Shown here in pieces: positions 1 through 8,040 of a stretch of DNA of 55,047 nucleotides. The notes beneath the pieces are model-generated. The model was not told the origin of the DNA. It did not search any database and saw only the letters and a program-made list of their open reading frames with translations. Within the stretch, counting starts at the first letter, position 1. Each line of letters opens with the position of its first letter. The stretch is taken from the NCBI GenBank assembly GCA_017795045.1, contig CP051244.1:140782-195828 (forward strand), in the 5' to 3' direction. Origin of the DNA: Allomuricauda sp. Its GTDB lineage: Bacteria > Bacteroidota > Bacteroidia > Flavobacteriales > Flavobacteriaceae. A program made the translations under genes and the position numbers.

Positions 1-11
1 AAATATTTTAT

Positions 12-19
12 TACTTTTG
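12..19 (+). promoter_or_regulatory. -7 promoter element of fbaA-accD
   Basis: TACTTTTG matches the Bacteroidota -7 consensus TAnnTTTG exactly and lies 39 nt before the fbaA ATG. The matching -33 element would lie outside the window. A start a few bases downstream gives a leader of about 30 nt. Confidence 0.5.
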
Positions 20-58
20 TGGCCTGACTCAACTTAATAATCGTAATCAACAAAAATT

Positions 59-1126
59 ATGTCCCACAATATTAAGCCTGGTGTTGCAACCGGTGATGAA
101 GTACAAGCAATTTTTAACCACGCAAAAGAAAACGGTTACGCCCTTCCGGCAGTGAACGTGATCGGGTCCAATACCATAAATGCCGTATTGGAAACAGCCG
201 CATCACTAAACTCTCCCGTTATTATACAATTTTCCAACGGCGGAGGCCAGTTCAATGCAGGAAAAGGACTTTCCAACGAAAACCAGAGAGCTGCCATATT
301 AGGAGCCGTTTCCGGAGCCAAGCATGTACACCAGTTGGCCGAAGCCTACGGTGCCACCGTAATTCTTCACACAGACCACTGCGCCAAAAAACTATTGCCT
401 TGGGTAGATGGTCTTTTGGATGCCAGTGAGGAACATTTCAAGGCTACTGGAAAATCCTTGTTCAGCTCCCACATGATCGACCTTTCGGAAGAACCCATTG
501 AAGAGAACATTGAAATTTGCAAGACCTATTTGGAGCGTATGAGCAAAATGGGGATGACCTTGGAGATTGAACTGGGAATTACCGGAGGTGAAGAAGATGG
601 TGTGGACAATAGCGATGTGGATGATTCCAAACTCTACACCCAGCCCGAAGAAGTGGCATACGCCTATGAAGAATTGTCCAAGGTAAGCCACAGGTTCACC
701 ATAGCCGCTGCCTTTGGCAATGTTCACGGGGTATACAAGCCGGGGAACGTAAAATTGACACCCAAGATCTTGAAGAATTCCCAAGAATACATCACCAAAA
801 AATATGGTGTTGAGGAAAACCATATCGATTTTGTATTCCACGGAGGTTCCGGTTCCACTTTGGAGGAAATCAGGGAAGCCATTGGATATGGTGTTATTAA
901 AATGAATATTGACACCGATTTGCAATATGCATTTTTGGAAGGGGTACGGGACTATGTCCAAGAAAAATCAGCTTATCTTCAAGCACAAATCGGAAATCCT
1001 GAAGGAGATGACCAGCCCAACAAAAAATTCTACGATCCCAGAGTATGGCTTCGTGAAGGGGAGAAGACTTTTTCAAACCGTTTGAAAAAAGCCTTTGAGG
1101 ATTTGAACAATGTAAACACCCTATAA
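59..1126 (+). CDS. fbaA: Class II fructose-bisphosphate aldolase
   Basis: This enzyme cleaves fructose 1,6-bisphosphate to DHAP and glyceraldehyde 3-phosphate in glycolysis and runs in reverse in gluconeogenesis; it is cytosolic and zinc-dependent. At 355 aa it has the normal length of the long class IIA type. The LHTDHC motif holds the catalytic Asp (about D106) and a zinc His (H107). Further zinc-ligand histidines lie in GNVHGVY and in VFHGGSGS, the latter followed by the phosphate-binding glycines. NMDTD-like NIDTDLQ near the C-terminus is also typical. The ATG is well placed behind a -7 element. accD follows after 28 nt, so the two are probably co-transcribed, ending at the terminator near 2048. 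Confidence 0.97.
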   Translation: MSHNIKPGVATGDEVQAIFNHAKENGYALPAVNVIGSNTINAVLETAASLNSPVIIQFSNGGGQFNAGKGLSNENQRAAILGAVSGAKHVHQLAEAYGATVILHTDHCAKKLLPWVDGLLDASEEHFKATGKSLFSSHMIDLSEEPIEENIEICKTYLERMSKMGMTLEIELGITGGEEDGVDNSDVDDSKLYTQPEEVAYAYEELSKVSHRFTIAAAFGNVHGVYKPGNVKLTPKILKNSQEYITKKYGVEENHIDFVFHGGSGSTLEEIREAIGYGVIKMNIDTDLQYAFLEGVRDYVQEKSAYLQAQIGNPEGDDQPNKKFYDPRVWLREGEKTFSNRLKKAFEDLNNVNTL

Positions 1127-1154
1127 GACTTTCGTTTAACTTAATTTTGATTGC

Positions 1155-2015
1155 ATGTCGTCTTGGTTTAAAAGAAAGGAAAAAGGAATACAGACCACTA
1201 CCGAGGAAAAAAAGGACACGCCCAAGGGGCTATGGTATAAATCCCCTACTGGAAAAATTGTAGAGTCCGAAGACCTCGCCAAAAACTTCTATGTCAGTCC
1301 CGAGGATGATTACCATGTTAGGATCGGCAGCAAGGAATACTTTGAGATTCTGTTTGATGACAACAAGTTCAAGGAACTTGATGCCAACATGACCTCCAAG
1401 GACCCTTTGAAGTTTGTGGACACCAAAAAATATTCCGATCGTTTAAAGACCGTACAGCAGAAAACGGGGCTTAAGGATGCCGTTCGTACCGCTGTGGGAA
1501 AATCCATGGGCAAGGATATTGTCATTGCCTGTATGGACTTCGGTTTTATTGGAGGATCCATGGGTAGTGTGGTAGGAGAAAAGATTTCCCGAGCCATAGA
1601 TGAGGCCAAAAAGAAGAAAATCCCATTCTTGATGATTTCGAAATCAGGAGGGGCCCGTATGATGGAAGCCGCGCTTTCCCTTATGCAATTGGCAAAGACC
1701 TCGGCTAAGTTGGCCCAATTGGCCGAAGCCAAAATACCTTATATATCATTATGTACCGACCCCACCACGGGAGGAACCACAGCTTCTTACGCCATGCTGG
1801 GGGACATTAACATAGCGGAACCCGGTGCCTTGATAGGTTTTGCCGGACCTCGGGTAGTAAAGGACACGGTAGGGAAAGACCTTCCCGAAGGCTTCCAGAC
1901 CTCGGAGTTTTTGAAAGAACATGGGTTCTTGGATTTCATCTCCCATCGCAGGGACTTGAAAAAGAAAGTAAATCAATATATAGACTTGATCACCAATCAA
2001 CCCATAAGAAAATAA
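1155..2015 (+). CDS. accD: Acetyl-CoA carboxylase carboxyltransferase subunit beta
   Basis: This is the beta subunit of the carboxyltransferase that moves CO2 from carboxybiotin to acetyl-CoA, giving malonyl-CoA for fatty-acid synthesis; it pairs with AccA in the cytosol. The protein has 286 aa. The crotonase-fold core is clear from about residue 110 ([57 protein letters not shown]). The odd part is the N-terminus. Canonical AccD starts with a CPxC...CxxC zinc ribbon, whereas here the equivalent stretch reads YKSPTGKIV...[11 protein letters not shown], with all four cysteine positions replaced. The catalytic core is intact, so this looks like a lineage-level loss of the zinc site rather than a broken gene. 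It is in one unit with fbaA. Confidence 0.95.
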   Translation: MSSWFKRKEKGIQTTTEEKKDTPKGLWYKSPTGKIVESEDLAKNFYVSPEDDYHVRIGSKEYFEILFDDNKFKELDANMTSKDPLKFVDTKKYSDRLKTVQQKTGLKDAVRTAVGKSMGKDIVIACMDFGFIGGSMGSVVGEKISRAIDEAKKKKIPFLMISKSGGARMMEAALSLMQLAKTSAKLAQLAEAKIPYISLCTDPTTGGTTASYAMLGDINIAEPGALIGFAGPRVVKDTVGKDLPEGFQTSEFLKEHGFLDFISHRRDLKKKVNQYIDLITNQPIRK

Positions 2016-2050
2016 AAAAATCCCCGAGTTCGGGGATTTTTTTTATTTTT
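2016..2050 (+). terminator. Intrinsic terminator of fbaA-accD
   Basis: A short GC stem (TCCCCG ... CGGGGA with a 4-nt loop) flanked by an A-run and a long T-run begins directly at the accD stop codon. It is a textbook Rho-independent terminator. Confidence 0.9.
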
Positions 2051-2161
2051 ACTATATGCATTGCGCATAATATTTTCTTCAGCCTCATCAATCCTGATAA
2101 TGTCCAGCTATCATTGGATTGGATAATCTATAAGTATTGAAATATTAAAACTCCCACTACT

Positions 2162-2851
2162 ATGGAAGTTAGTGCATCCTATTATTTATGGCACCCAAAG
2201 CTAGAAAAAAATGAAACAGCCATGAGTATCATTTCTTTCAATCTTACACCCACTCACCAAGATGATTTTCCCAACGGTCCCGAAAGTTTTTATGCAGAAA
2301 TATTAAAAGATATGGATGTTCATTCGAGACCTTTAAAATGGCAAGTATTGCCCTATCGTTCCAACTATCTTGGAGAGGAAACAGAATATTGGGAAGATAT
2401 GTGGAAAAAAGCTTGGCGTATTTCTATCCAATTAGCAGATAACATTGAAAAATTACCAAATTGGGATTGTGAAGAGCAAGAAACCTATGCCTTTTGTATA
2501 GAGGATGAATGGTACAACCAAGTGGAAGGCGACAAGATTCATTGTATTGTAATTGCTGATTTCAAAACATTACAAGATTTAAATAAAGCCAAACAAAAAA
2601 TCCTATCCGTTTATGAGCAAAATAGGTATAATTATTTTTCATCTTATCAGCCAAAATTTGAAGAGGTGAGTATAGGAAACGGTATGTTTTATCAATTACA
2701 AATTGATATAGGAACATTTGCAGATGATTTTTTTGCCAATGGTGCTAACTACGCAAAAGAGATAGAAAATATTTGTCGAGCTATGGGAGGAATTACCAAT
2801 TTTGATGAAAGAATAGATAAATGGGATGAATATATGGGAGAGGAAGATTAG
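2162..2851 (+). CDS. Hypothetical protein, AT-rich orphan
   Basis: This 229-aa soluble protein has no signal peptide or membrane segment, and I recognise no family. It is acidic and rich in aromatic residues (many Trp and Tyr), for example WEDMWKKAW near residue 80, and ends with WDEYMGEED. By eye it is clearly AT-richer than the housekeeping genes around it and uses AT-ending codons. It stands alone between two terminators (accD's and the one at 2869), so it behaves like a single-gene insertion. Small acidic orphans of this sort are often immunity or accessory proteins, but nothing here shows that. The gene looks intact, with an ATG start and a clean stop. Confidence 0.75.
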   Translation: MEVSASYYLWHPKLEKNETAMSIISFNLTPTHQDDFPNGPESFYAEILKDMDVHSRPLKWQVLPYRSNYLGEETEYWEDMWKKAWRISIQLADNIEKLPNWDCEEQETYAFCIEDEWYNQVEGDKIHCIVIADFKTLQDLNKAKQKILSVYEQNRYNYFSSYQPKFEEVSIGNGMFYQLQIDIGTFADDFFANGANYAKEIENICRAMGGITNFDERIDKWDEYMGEED

Positions 2852-2868
2852 CCCCACTTTGCCAACAT

Positions 2869-2904
2869 ATAATGAAACGCCCCAATTTCAGAGCGTTTCA
2901 TTAT
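2869..2904. terminator. Bidirectional terminator between convergent genes
   Basis: A perfect 12-bp inverted repeat (ATAATGAAACGC / GCGTTTCATTAT) with a 12-nt loop sits between the stop codons of the convergent genes at 2851 and 2912. It can serve both strands, although T-tracts are short. Confidence 0.7.
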
Positions 2905-2911
2905 TATAAAA

Positions 2912-3790
2912 TTAATTCTTAAACCGACGTAAAAATATTTCTTCTTCTGTTCCATCTGGATATGTGAGCACACCCTTGGCATCGCAGCTGCCATCCCCAA
3001 AATCCAAACTCACCGTATTGCCCAAACGTGAAATTTCCATGACACCACTTACAATGAACCTACAGGAAAGCTCCCTTCGCAACGGAGTGATCACCTCCTT
3101 GACAAACTCATTGCCTGCCCTGCTCACATAGGTTCTTTTCCCTGTGATCAAGAATACATTGTCTCCCCAAAAACCGGTTCCAAACCCCTCGATCCACTCC
3201 CGAGTCCGCGTCCCCGTATAGGATGCCGTGGTTGCATCTGGCCAAGTGGTTGAAAAACTGGCATTGGCCACCCCTTGCGGGTTTCCATTTTCGTTGGAAC
3301 GGGACCGAACAATACTCGCCGAACCTTCCACGGCCACACTATTGAACATAAAATTCTCCAAATTCAGTTCAATGGTATTTGTGGCTGCCTCCATATCCAA
3401 AGCATAGCTTAAATAGATAATTCCACTCAGGGTATTTCCATTGGGCATTTCACAGCCTTCACCAAAATCAAGGGTCACTTCTTTGGTCGTCTCGGTAAGC
3501 TCTATGGTTACAGTGGTGCAATCTGGTAAATACCCCGAGTTATAGTCTATTTTGGAAGTGGTCGAAATCTCATCGGCAGCATACATTTCTTCGGCAATGG
3601 CCGTAACCTCTTCGGAAATCATTTCGGTTTCATCACTGAATTTCAATTCTGTTGCCGATATGACCTCTGTCCCGGAGAGTTCCTCCCCCGTAGATCCATC
3701 CTCACTACAGGATACAACCGACAACATTAGCAAACCGGTCAGCGCAGGGGCATAACTTTTCAAACGCATTGGAATACGATTCTTTTTCAT
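2912..3790 (-). CDS. Secreted lipoprotein of unknown function
   Basis: The protein has 292 aa. The N-terminus is a lipoprotein signal peptide: positive residues, a hydrophobic stretch, then lipobox LSVVSC with Cys at about residue 28, followed by SEDGSTGEE. The mature part is acidic and probably all-beta. It contains repeated Thr/Glu-rich strands and two short glycine-aspartate motifs of similar form (TLDFGEGCEMPNG and SLDFGDGSCDAKG), which suggests an internal duplication of a beta domain. I do not recognise a named family. The gene is monocistronic, convergent with the orphan on the left and divergent from rpsO on the right. The location is probably the outer membrane. Confidence 0.8.
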   Translation of the reverse strand: MKKNRIPMRLKSYAPALTGLLMLSVVSCSEDGSTGEELSGTEVISATELKFSDETEMISEEVTAIAEEMYAADEISTTSKIDYNSGYLPDCTTVTIELTETTKEVTLDFGEGCEMPNGNTLSGIIYLSYALDMEAATNTIELNLENFMFNSVAVEGSASIVRSRSNENGNPQGVANASFSTTWPDATTASYTGTRTREWIEGFGTGFWGDNVFLITGKRTYVSRAGNEFVKEVITPLRRELSCRFIVSGVMEISRLGNTVSLDFGDGSCDAKGVLTYPDGTEEEIFLRRFKN

Positions 3791-3883
3791 AATGATTGAA
3801 TTTAAATGGTTTGGTGCTTTGACCCGCTAAAGCCAAAAAGGTTTAAAATGTTGCCAAAATTCATAGATTCAAAAAAAAGAACT

Positions 3884-3891
3884 TATCTTTG
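3884..3891 (+). promoter_or_regulatory. -7 promoter element of rpsO
   Basis: TATCTTTG matches TAnnTTTG exactly, 76 nt before the rpsO start. A transcript starting near 3898 would carry the hairpin at 3907-3925 in its leader. No convincing -33 element was found at normal spacing. Confidence 0.5.
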
Positions 3892-3906
3892 CACGCTGAT
3901 TGCTTG

Positions 3907-3925
3907 TCCCCTGAAAGCCAGGGGA
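3907..3925 (+). promoter_or_regulatory. Hairpin in the rpsO mRNA leader
   Basis: TCCCCTG and CAGGGGA form a perfect 7-bp stem with the loop AAAGC, right behind the predicted transcription start of rpsO and 42 nt before its ATG. It has no T-tract, so it is not a terminator. Ribosomal protein S15 represses its own mRNA in several phyla through unrelated leader structures, which makes this a candidate autoregulatory site. Confidence 0.45.
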
Positions 3926-3967
3926 ACTGTCAATCCATACATAAAAATCATTTAAATAAATATTGGA

Positions 3968-4237
3968 ATGTATTTAACAAAAGAAGTAAAAGCCGAGATT
4001 TTCAAGAAACACGGCGGCTCTGAGAGCAACACCGGTTCTACGGAAGGGCAAATTGCATTGTTCACACACCGTATCAACCACTTGACACAACACCTTAAAA
4101 GGAACCACAAAGATTTTAACACAGAGCGTTCTTTGGTGGCGTTGGTAGGTAAAAGACGTAGTCTTTTGGATTACCTAAAGAAAAAAGATATTGAAAAGTA
4201 CCGTTCTCTAATTAAGGAACTAGGTATCAGAAAATAA
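3968..4237 (+). CDS. rpsO: 30S ribosomal protein S15
   Basis: S15 binds 16S rRNA early in assembly of the small subunit platform. The 89-aa length is standard. The family signature is present: GSTEGQIALFTHRINHLTQHLKRNHKDFNTERSLVALVGKRRSLLDYLKKKD, covering helices 2 to 4 with the rRNA-contacting H, R and K residues. pnp follows on the same strand after 218 nt, the widespread rpsO-pnp pairing. A stem-loop directly after the stop codon probably limits or processes read-through into pnp. Confidence 0.97.
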   Translation: MYLTKEVKAEIFKKHGGSESNTGSTEGQIALFTHRINHLTQHLKRNHKDFNTERSLVALVGKRRSLLDYLKKKDIEKYRSLIKELGIRK

Positions 4238-4244
4238 AAACGGT

Positions 4245-4273
4245 GGGGAAGCTTTGGCTTCCCCTTTGTTTTA
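4245..4273 (+). terminator. Stem-loop and T-tract between rpsO and pnp
   Basis: GGGGAAGC and GCTTCCCC pair perfectly around a TTTG loop and are followed by TTTGTTTT. The element begins 8 nt after the rpsO stop. Because pnp continues on the same strand, it may act as a partial terminator or as an RNase processing site, as in the rpsO-pnp operon of E. coli. Confidence 0.75.
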
Positions 4274-4386
4274 GTTGGACGGGCTCCAACGACACAAAGT
4301 CCCATTGAATTGGGCAAACACAAAAAGCTTCAAATAGTTTTTCATTGGTCAGTGCCGAGAGGCAAACACAACAACAACACAACCCG

Positions 4387-4442
4387 ACCGCCCGGATGGC
4401 GGTAGACCAAATGTTTAACGACCCGTATCTTTTTTGACGGGT
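4387..4442 (+). promoter_or_regulatory. Two hairpins in the pnp leader
   Basis: Two inverted repeats lie just before the pnp start: ACCGCC/GGCGGT (4387-4403, 5-nt loop) and ACCCGT/ACGGGT (4421-4442, 10-nt loop). The second ends 13 nt before the ATG. PNPase is autoregulated through leader stem-loops in E. coli. These are candidates for a similar role, by position only. Confidence 0.35.
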
Positions 4443-4455
4443 AAGACGAATTCTT

Positions 4456-6693
4456 ATGATTCCAAAAACTTTTAAAGAGGTCATTGACCTTGGTGACGGT
4501 AGGGAAATCTCTATTGAAACCGGAAAATTGGCGAAACAGGCCCATGGTTCTGTGGTAGTCCAATCAGGCAAGTGCATGTTACTATGTACCGTTGTCTCCA
4601 ACTACAAACAAAGCGATGTTGATTTTCTACCACTTACCGTGGATTATCGCGAAAAATTTGCCGCTGCCGGACGTTATCCCGGCGGATTCTTCAAGCGTGA
4701 GGCAAGACCCAGCGATGGCGAGGTATTGACCATGCGTTTGGTGGACAGGGTTTTGAGACCTTTGTTCCCCAAAGATTATCACTCAGAAACACAGGTGATG
4801 ATCCAATTGATGTCTCACGACGAAAACGTAATGCCCGATGCCATGGCAGGATTGGCCGCTTCTGCAGCCATCCAATTGTCCGACCTTCCTTTTGAATGTC
4901 CAATTTCCGAGGTTCGCGTAGGTCGTATCGATGGTGAGTTGATCATCAACCCAACCATGGAGCAATTGAAGAGTTCCGATATCGACATGGTGATCGGTGC
5001 TTCTGAAGATTCCGTAATGATGGTGGAAGGTGAAATGAGTGAAATTTCCGAAGAGGAAATGGTGGAAGCCATCAAATTTGCCCACGAAGCCATTAAAGTT
5101 CAATGTGCCGCACAGGTTAGATTGGCCGAAGCTTTCGGTAAAAAAGAAACCCGTGAGTACGAACCTGAAGTAGAAGATGAAGATCTTCAGAAGAAGGTTT
5201 ATGACTTGGCCTATGACAAAGTATATGCTGTGGCCAAGGCAGGTTCTGCAAAGCACGAGCGTAGTGCTGCGTTTGAAGAAATCAAGGAAGAAATCAAAGC
5301 TACTTTCTCCGAGGAAGAATTGGAAGAAATTGGCGGATTGGTGTCCAAATACTACCACAAAGCCGAAAAAGAGGCGGTTCGTAACCTAACCTTGGAAGAA
5401 GGACTTCGTTTGGACGGTCGTAAGACTACAGACATTCGTCCTATCTGGTGTGAGGTGGATTATTTGCCAAGTGTACACGGTTCTTCCATCTTTACCCGTG
5501 GTGAAACCCAGGCTTTGGCAACCGTTACTTTGGGAACCTCCAGAGAGGCCAACCAAATTGACATGCCATCTTATGAAGGTGAAGAAACCTTCTATTTGCA
5601 CTATAACTTCCCTCCTTTCTCTACTGGTGAGGCAAGACCTATTCGTGGTACTTCCCGTAGAGAGGTTGGACACGGAAACTTGGCGCAACGTGCCCTTAAG
5701 GGCATGATTCCTGAAGATTGCCCATATACCGTTCGTGTGGTATCCGAGGTATTGGAATCCAACGGTTCCTCTTCCATGGCCACCGTTTGTTCAGGTACTA
5801 TGGCCCTTATGGATGCCGGTATCCAGTTGAAAAAACCAGTTTCTGGTATTGCCATGGGATTGATTACCGATACCGAGTCCGGTAAATATGCCGTACTTTC
5901 TGATATCTTGGGTGATGAAGATCACTTGGGGGATATGGACTTTAAGGTAACCGGTACCGAAGACGGTATCACCGCTTGCCAAATGGACATCAAGGTAAAA
6001 GGCCTTTCCTATGAAATCTTGGTGAAAGCTTTGATGCAGGCCAAGGACGGAAGATTGCACATTTTGGGCAAACTTACCGATACCATTGCAGAGCCAAGAC
6101 CTGAGGTGAAGTCTTACGCACCAAAAATCATTACCAGAATCATTCCTGGTGAATTCATTGGAGCATTGATCGGTAAAGGTGGTGAGGTTATTCAAGACCT
6201 ACAGAAGAAGTCCAAGACTACGATCGTGATCAACGAAGATCCAGATACCGAAGAAGGTATTGTGGAAATCTTGGGTACCGATCAAGATGGCATCGATATG
6301 GTATTGGCCAAGATCGATGCGCTCATGTTCAAGCCTGAAGTAGGCAGCGTTTATGAGGTCAAAGTCATCAAGGTGTTGGAATTTGGTGCGGTTGTGGAAT
6401 ATACCGATGCTCCTGGCAACGAAGTATTGCTACACGTATCCGAACTGGCATGGGAACGCACAGACAATGTAACCGATGTGGTAAATCTAGGCGATGTGCT
6501 TGATGTAAAGTATTTTGGCCTGGACCCAAGGACCAAAAAGGAAAAGGTTTCCAGAAAAGCTTTGCTTCCAAAACCTGAAGGATATACCGAAAGACCACCA
6601 CGAAACGATAGAGGTGGTGATCGCAGAGGCGGTGATCGTAGAGGTGGTGACCGTAGAGGTGGTGATCGCGACAGAAAACCGAGAAGGGATTAA
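4456..6693 (+). CDS. pnp: Polyribonucleotide nucleotidyltransferase (PNPase)
   Basis: PNPase degrades RNA 3' to 5' by phosphorolysis and is a homotrimeric cytosolic enzyme. The protein has 745 aa. In order there is a first RNase PH domain (about 15-145), a helical PNPase domain (about 245-320), the catalytic second RNase PH domain (about 325-540; [18 protein letters not shown] and the acidic [19 protein letters not shown]), a KH domain with [13 protein letters not shown] (about 570-625) and an S1 domain (about 635-705). The C-terminus adds an unusual arginine-glycine tail, four tandem RRGGD-type units encoded by a 15-bp DNA repeat. The ATG at 4456 starts [15 protein letters not shown], the normal N-terminus. 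It is co-oriented with rpsO and closed by a strong terminator. Confidence 0.97.
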   Translation: MIPKTFKEVIDLGDGREISIETGKLAKQAHGSVVVQSGKCMLLCTVVSNYKQSDVDFLPLTVDYREKFAAAGRYPGGFFKREARPSDGEVLTMRLVDRVLRPLFPKDYHSETQVMIQLMSHDENVMPDAMAGLAASAAIQLSDLPFECPISEVRVGRIDGELIINPTMEQLKSSDIDMVIGASEDSVMMVEGEMSEISEEEMVEAIKFAHEAIKVQCAAQVRLAEAFGKKETREYEPEVEDEDLQKKVYDLAYDKVYAVAKAGSAKHERSAAFEEIKEEIKATFSEEELEEIGGLVSKYYHKAEKEAVRNLTLEEGLRLDGRKTTDIRPIWCEVDYLPSVHGSSIFTRGETQALATVTLGTSREANQIDMPSYEGEETFYLHYNFPPFSTGEARPIRGTSRREVGHGNLAQRALKGMIPEDCPYTVRVVSEVLESNGSSSMATVCSGTMALMDAGIQLKKPVSGIAMGLITDTESGKYAVLSDILGDEDHLGDMDFKVTGTEDGITACQMDIKVKGLSYEILVKALMQAKDGRLHILGKLTDTIAEPRPEVKSYAPKIITRIIPGEFIGALIGKGGEVIQDLQKKSKTTIVINEDPDTEEGIVEILGTDQDGIDMVLAKIDALMFKPEVGSVYEVKVIKVLEFGAVVEYTDAPGNEVLLHVSELAWERTDNVTDVVNLGDVLDVKYFGLDPRTKKEKVSRKALLPKPEGYTERPPRNDRGGDRRGGDRRGGDRRGGDRDRKPRRD
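6610..6669 (+). repeat. 15-bp tandem repeat (4 units) in the pnp 3' end
   Basis: Four in-frame 15-bp units of the form AGAGGTGGTGATCGC encode R-G-G-D-R. Differences between units are few and mostly synonymous (GGC/GGT, GAC/GAT, CGT/CGC), so the copies look recently amplified or under protein-level selection. Copy number could vary between strains. Confidence 0.9.
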
Positions 6694-6713
6694 TATCAAT
6701 CTTTTATCAAAAC

Positions 6714-6739
6714 AAAACCCCGGAATATCCGGGGTTTTT
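6714..6739 (+). terminator. Intrinsic terminator of pnp
   Basis: CCCCGGA and TCCGGGG form a 7-bp stem around ATA, flanked by AAAA and TTTTT, 20 nt after the pnp stop. Confidence 0.9.
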
Positions 6740-6840
6740 GCATTATTAAGAAATGTTTTACAAAAAAAACGCATCAAAATGTAACTTTTCTTCTTTTTCT
6801 ACGTATAACCTAATGAGCTTCGGTTCACAAATTTAATTTG

Positions 6841-6846
6841 AAGGAG
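6841..6846 (+). promoter_or_regulatory. Shine-Dalgarno sequence of the primary sigma gene
   Basis: AAGGAG lies 9 nt before the ATG at 6856 and fits the anti-SD closely. Strong SD sequences are uncommon in Flavobacteriia, so this one stands out and also fixes the start. Confidence 0.6.
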
Positions 6847-6855
6847 AAATTTTAG

Positions 6856-7719
6856 ATGAGACAGTTAAAGATTACAAAGCAGGTTACCAATAGGGAAACC
6901 GCATCGTTGGACAAGTATTTGCAGGAAATCGGCAAGGTGGATTTGATCACCGCCGATGAAGAGGTGGAACTGGCACAACGCATCAAAGCGGGAGACCAAG
7001 TGGCCTTGGAAAAATTGACCAAAGCCAACCTTAGATTCGTGGTTTCTGTTGCAAAACAGTATCAAAACCAAGGATTGACCCTACCTGATTTGATCAATGA
7101 AGGAAATTTGGGATTGATCAAAGCCGCACAACGTTTTGATGAAACCCGTGGATTCAAATTTATTTCCTATGCTGTTTGGTGGATTCGTCAGTCCATCCTA
7201 CAAGCATTGGCGGAGCAATCCCGTATTGTACGTTTGCCCTTGAACAAAATTGGATCCATCAATAAGATCAACAAGACTTTTGCGTTCTTGGAGCAAGCCC
7301 ATGAGCGTACCCCATCTGCCGAGGAAATTGCCAAAGAATTGGACATGACGGTGGAAGATGTAAAACAATCCCTTAAAAATTCAGGTCGTCACGTATCCAT
7401 GGATGCCCCATTGATCGATGGTGAGGATTCCAACCTTTACGATGTACTCCGTAGTGGTGAATCCCCTAACCCTGACAAGGAATTATTGCACGAATCCCTA
7501 CGCACTGAGATTGAACGTGCCTTGGAGACCTTGACCCCCCGGGAAGCTGATGTAATAAGGCTTTACTTTGGTTTGGCCGGACAGCACTCCATGACCTTGG
7601 AGGAAATTGGAGAGACTTTTGACCTTACCAGGGAAAGGGTTCGTCAGATCAAAGAAAAAGCAATCCGACGCTTGAAACACACCTCCAGAAGTAAGATTTT
7701 GAAGACGTATTTGGGATAA
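6856..7719 (+). CDS. rpoD: Primary RNA polymerase sigma factor (RpoD/SigA type)
   Basis: This is the housekeeping sigma factor that recognises the unusual Bacteroidota -7/-33 promoters. At 287 aa it is about half the size of proteobacterial sigma-70, because region 1.1 and the non-conserved region are absent, as is normal in this phylum. Region 1.2 ([13 protein letters not shown]), region 2 ([58 protein letters not shown]), region 3 ([14 protein letters not shown]) and region 4 with the helix-turn-helix ([29 protein letters not shown]) are all intact. It is preceded by an unusually good ribosome binding site and followed by its own terminator, so it is probably monocistronic. Confidence 0.96.
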   Translation: MRQLKITKQVTNRETASLDKYLQEIGKVDLITADEEVELAQRIKAGDQVALEKLTKANLRFVVSVAKQYQNQGLTLPDLINEGNLGLIKAAQRFDETRGFKFISYAVWWIRQSILQALAEQSRIVRLPLNKIGSINKINKTFAFLEQAHERTPSAEEIAKELDMTVEDVKQSLKNSGRHVSMDAPLIDGEDSNLYDVLRSGESPNPDKELLHESLRTEIERALETLTPREADVIRLYFGLAGQHSMTLEEIGETFDLTRERVRQIKEKAIRRLKHTSRSKILKTYLG

Positions 7720-8040
7720 AACGTAAGATTATACCAACAAATTACAGTTAAACAAACCTTAAATTTGTTTTTTGGCAAGAAAGTTGTAATTTGTAAACCT
7801 ACAACAGTTTATCATGACTGTTCGTTTTTTGATTGATGAATAAACTCCGGCTGATTACCGGAGTTTTTTCATTTATATACCTTTTCTTTTTTCCAACAAA
7901 AATGGTATTTACCGCCAAAAAGAGGTTATCCACGGGAGGTTTGCCATACACATGGCTCCTATTTTGTACTTTCATCTTTAAAATGGTATTACTCCAAGGG
8001 ATTTTCCGCCAAAATACTCTTGGAGGGAATATATATCAAT
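7720..8040 (+). other. Intergenic gap between sigma factor and kinase
   Basis: This 321-nt gap holds the terminator at 7843-7870. A 71-codon open frame spans that terminator and is not credible as a gene. GGAGGG at 8022-8027 may help start the kinase. No further structure was seen. Confidence 0.6.
7843..7870 (+). terminator. Intrinsic terminator of the sigma factor gene
   Basis: AACTCCGG and CCGGAGTT pair perfectly around a 7-nt loop, followed by a T-run, 123 nt after the stop codon. Confidence 0.85.

Noticed and set aside
392..961. Long open frame on the minus strand inside fbaA
   Set aside because: It is a shadow of the aldolase gene, rich in Phe/His/Gly as expected for antisense frames, with no recognisable motif.
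4227..4601. Minus-strand open frames across the rpsO-pnp spacer
   Set aside because: They overlap the start of pnp and the hairpins, and the sequence has no protein-like features.
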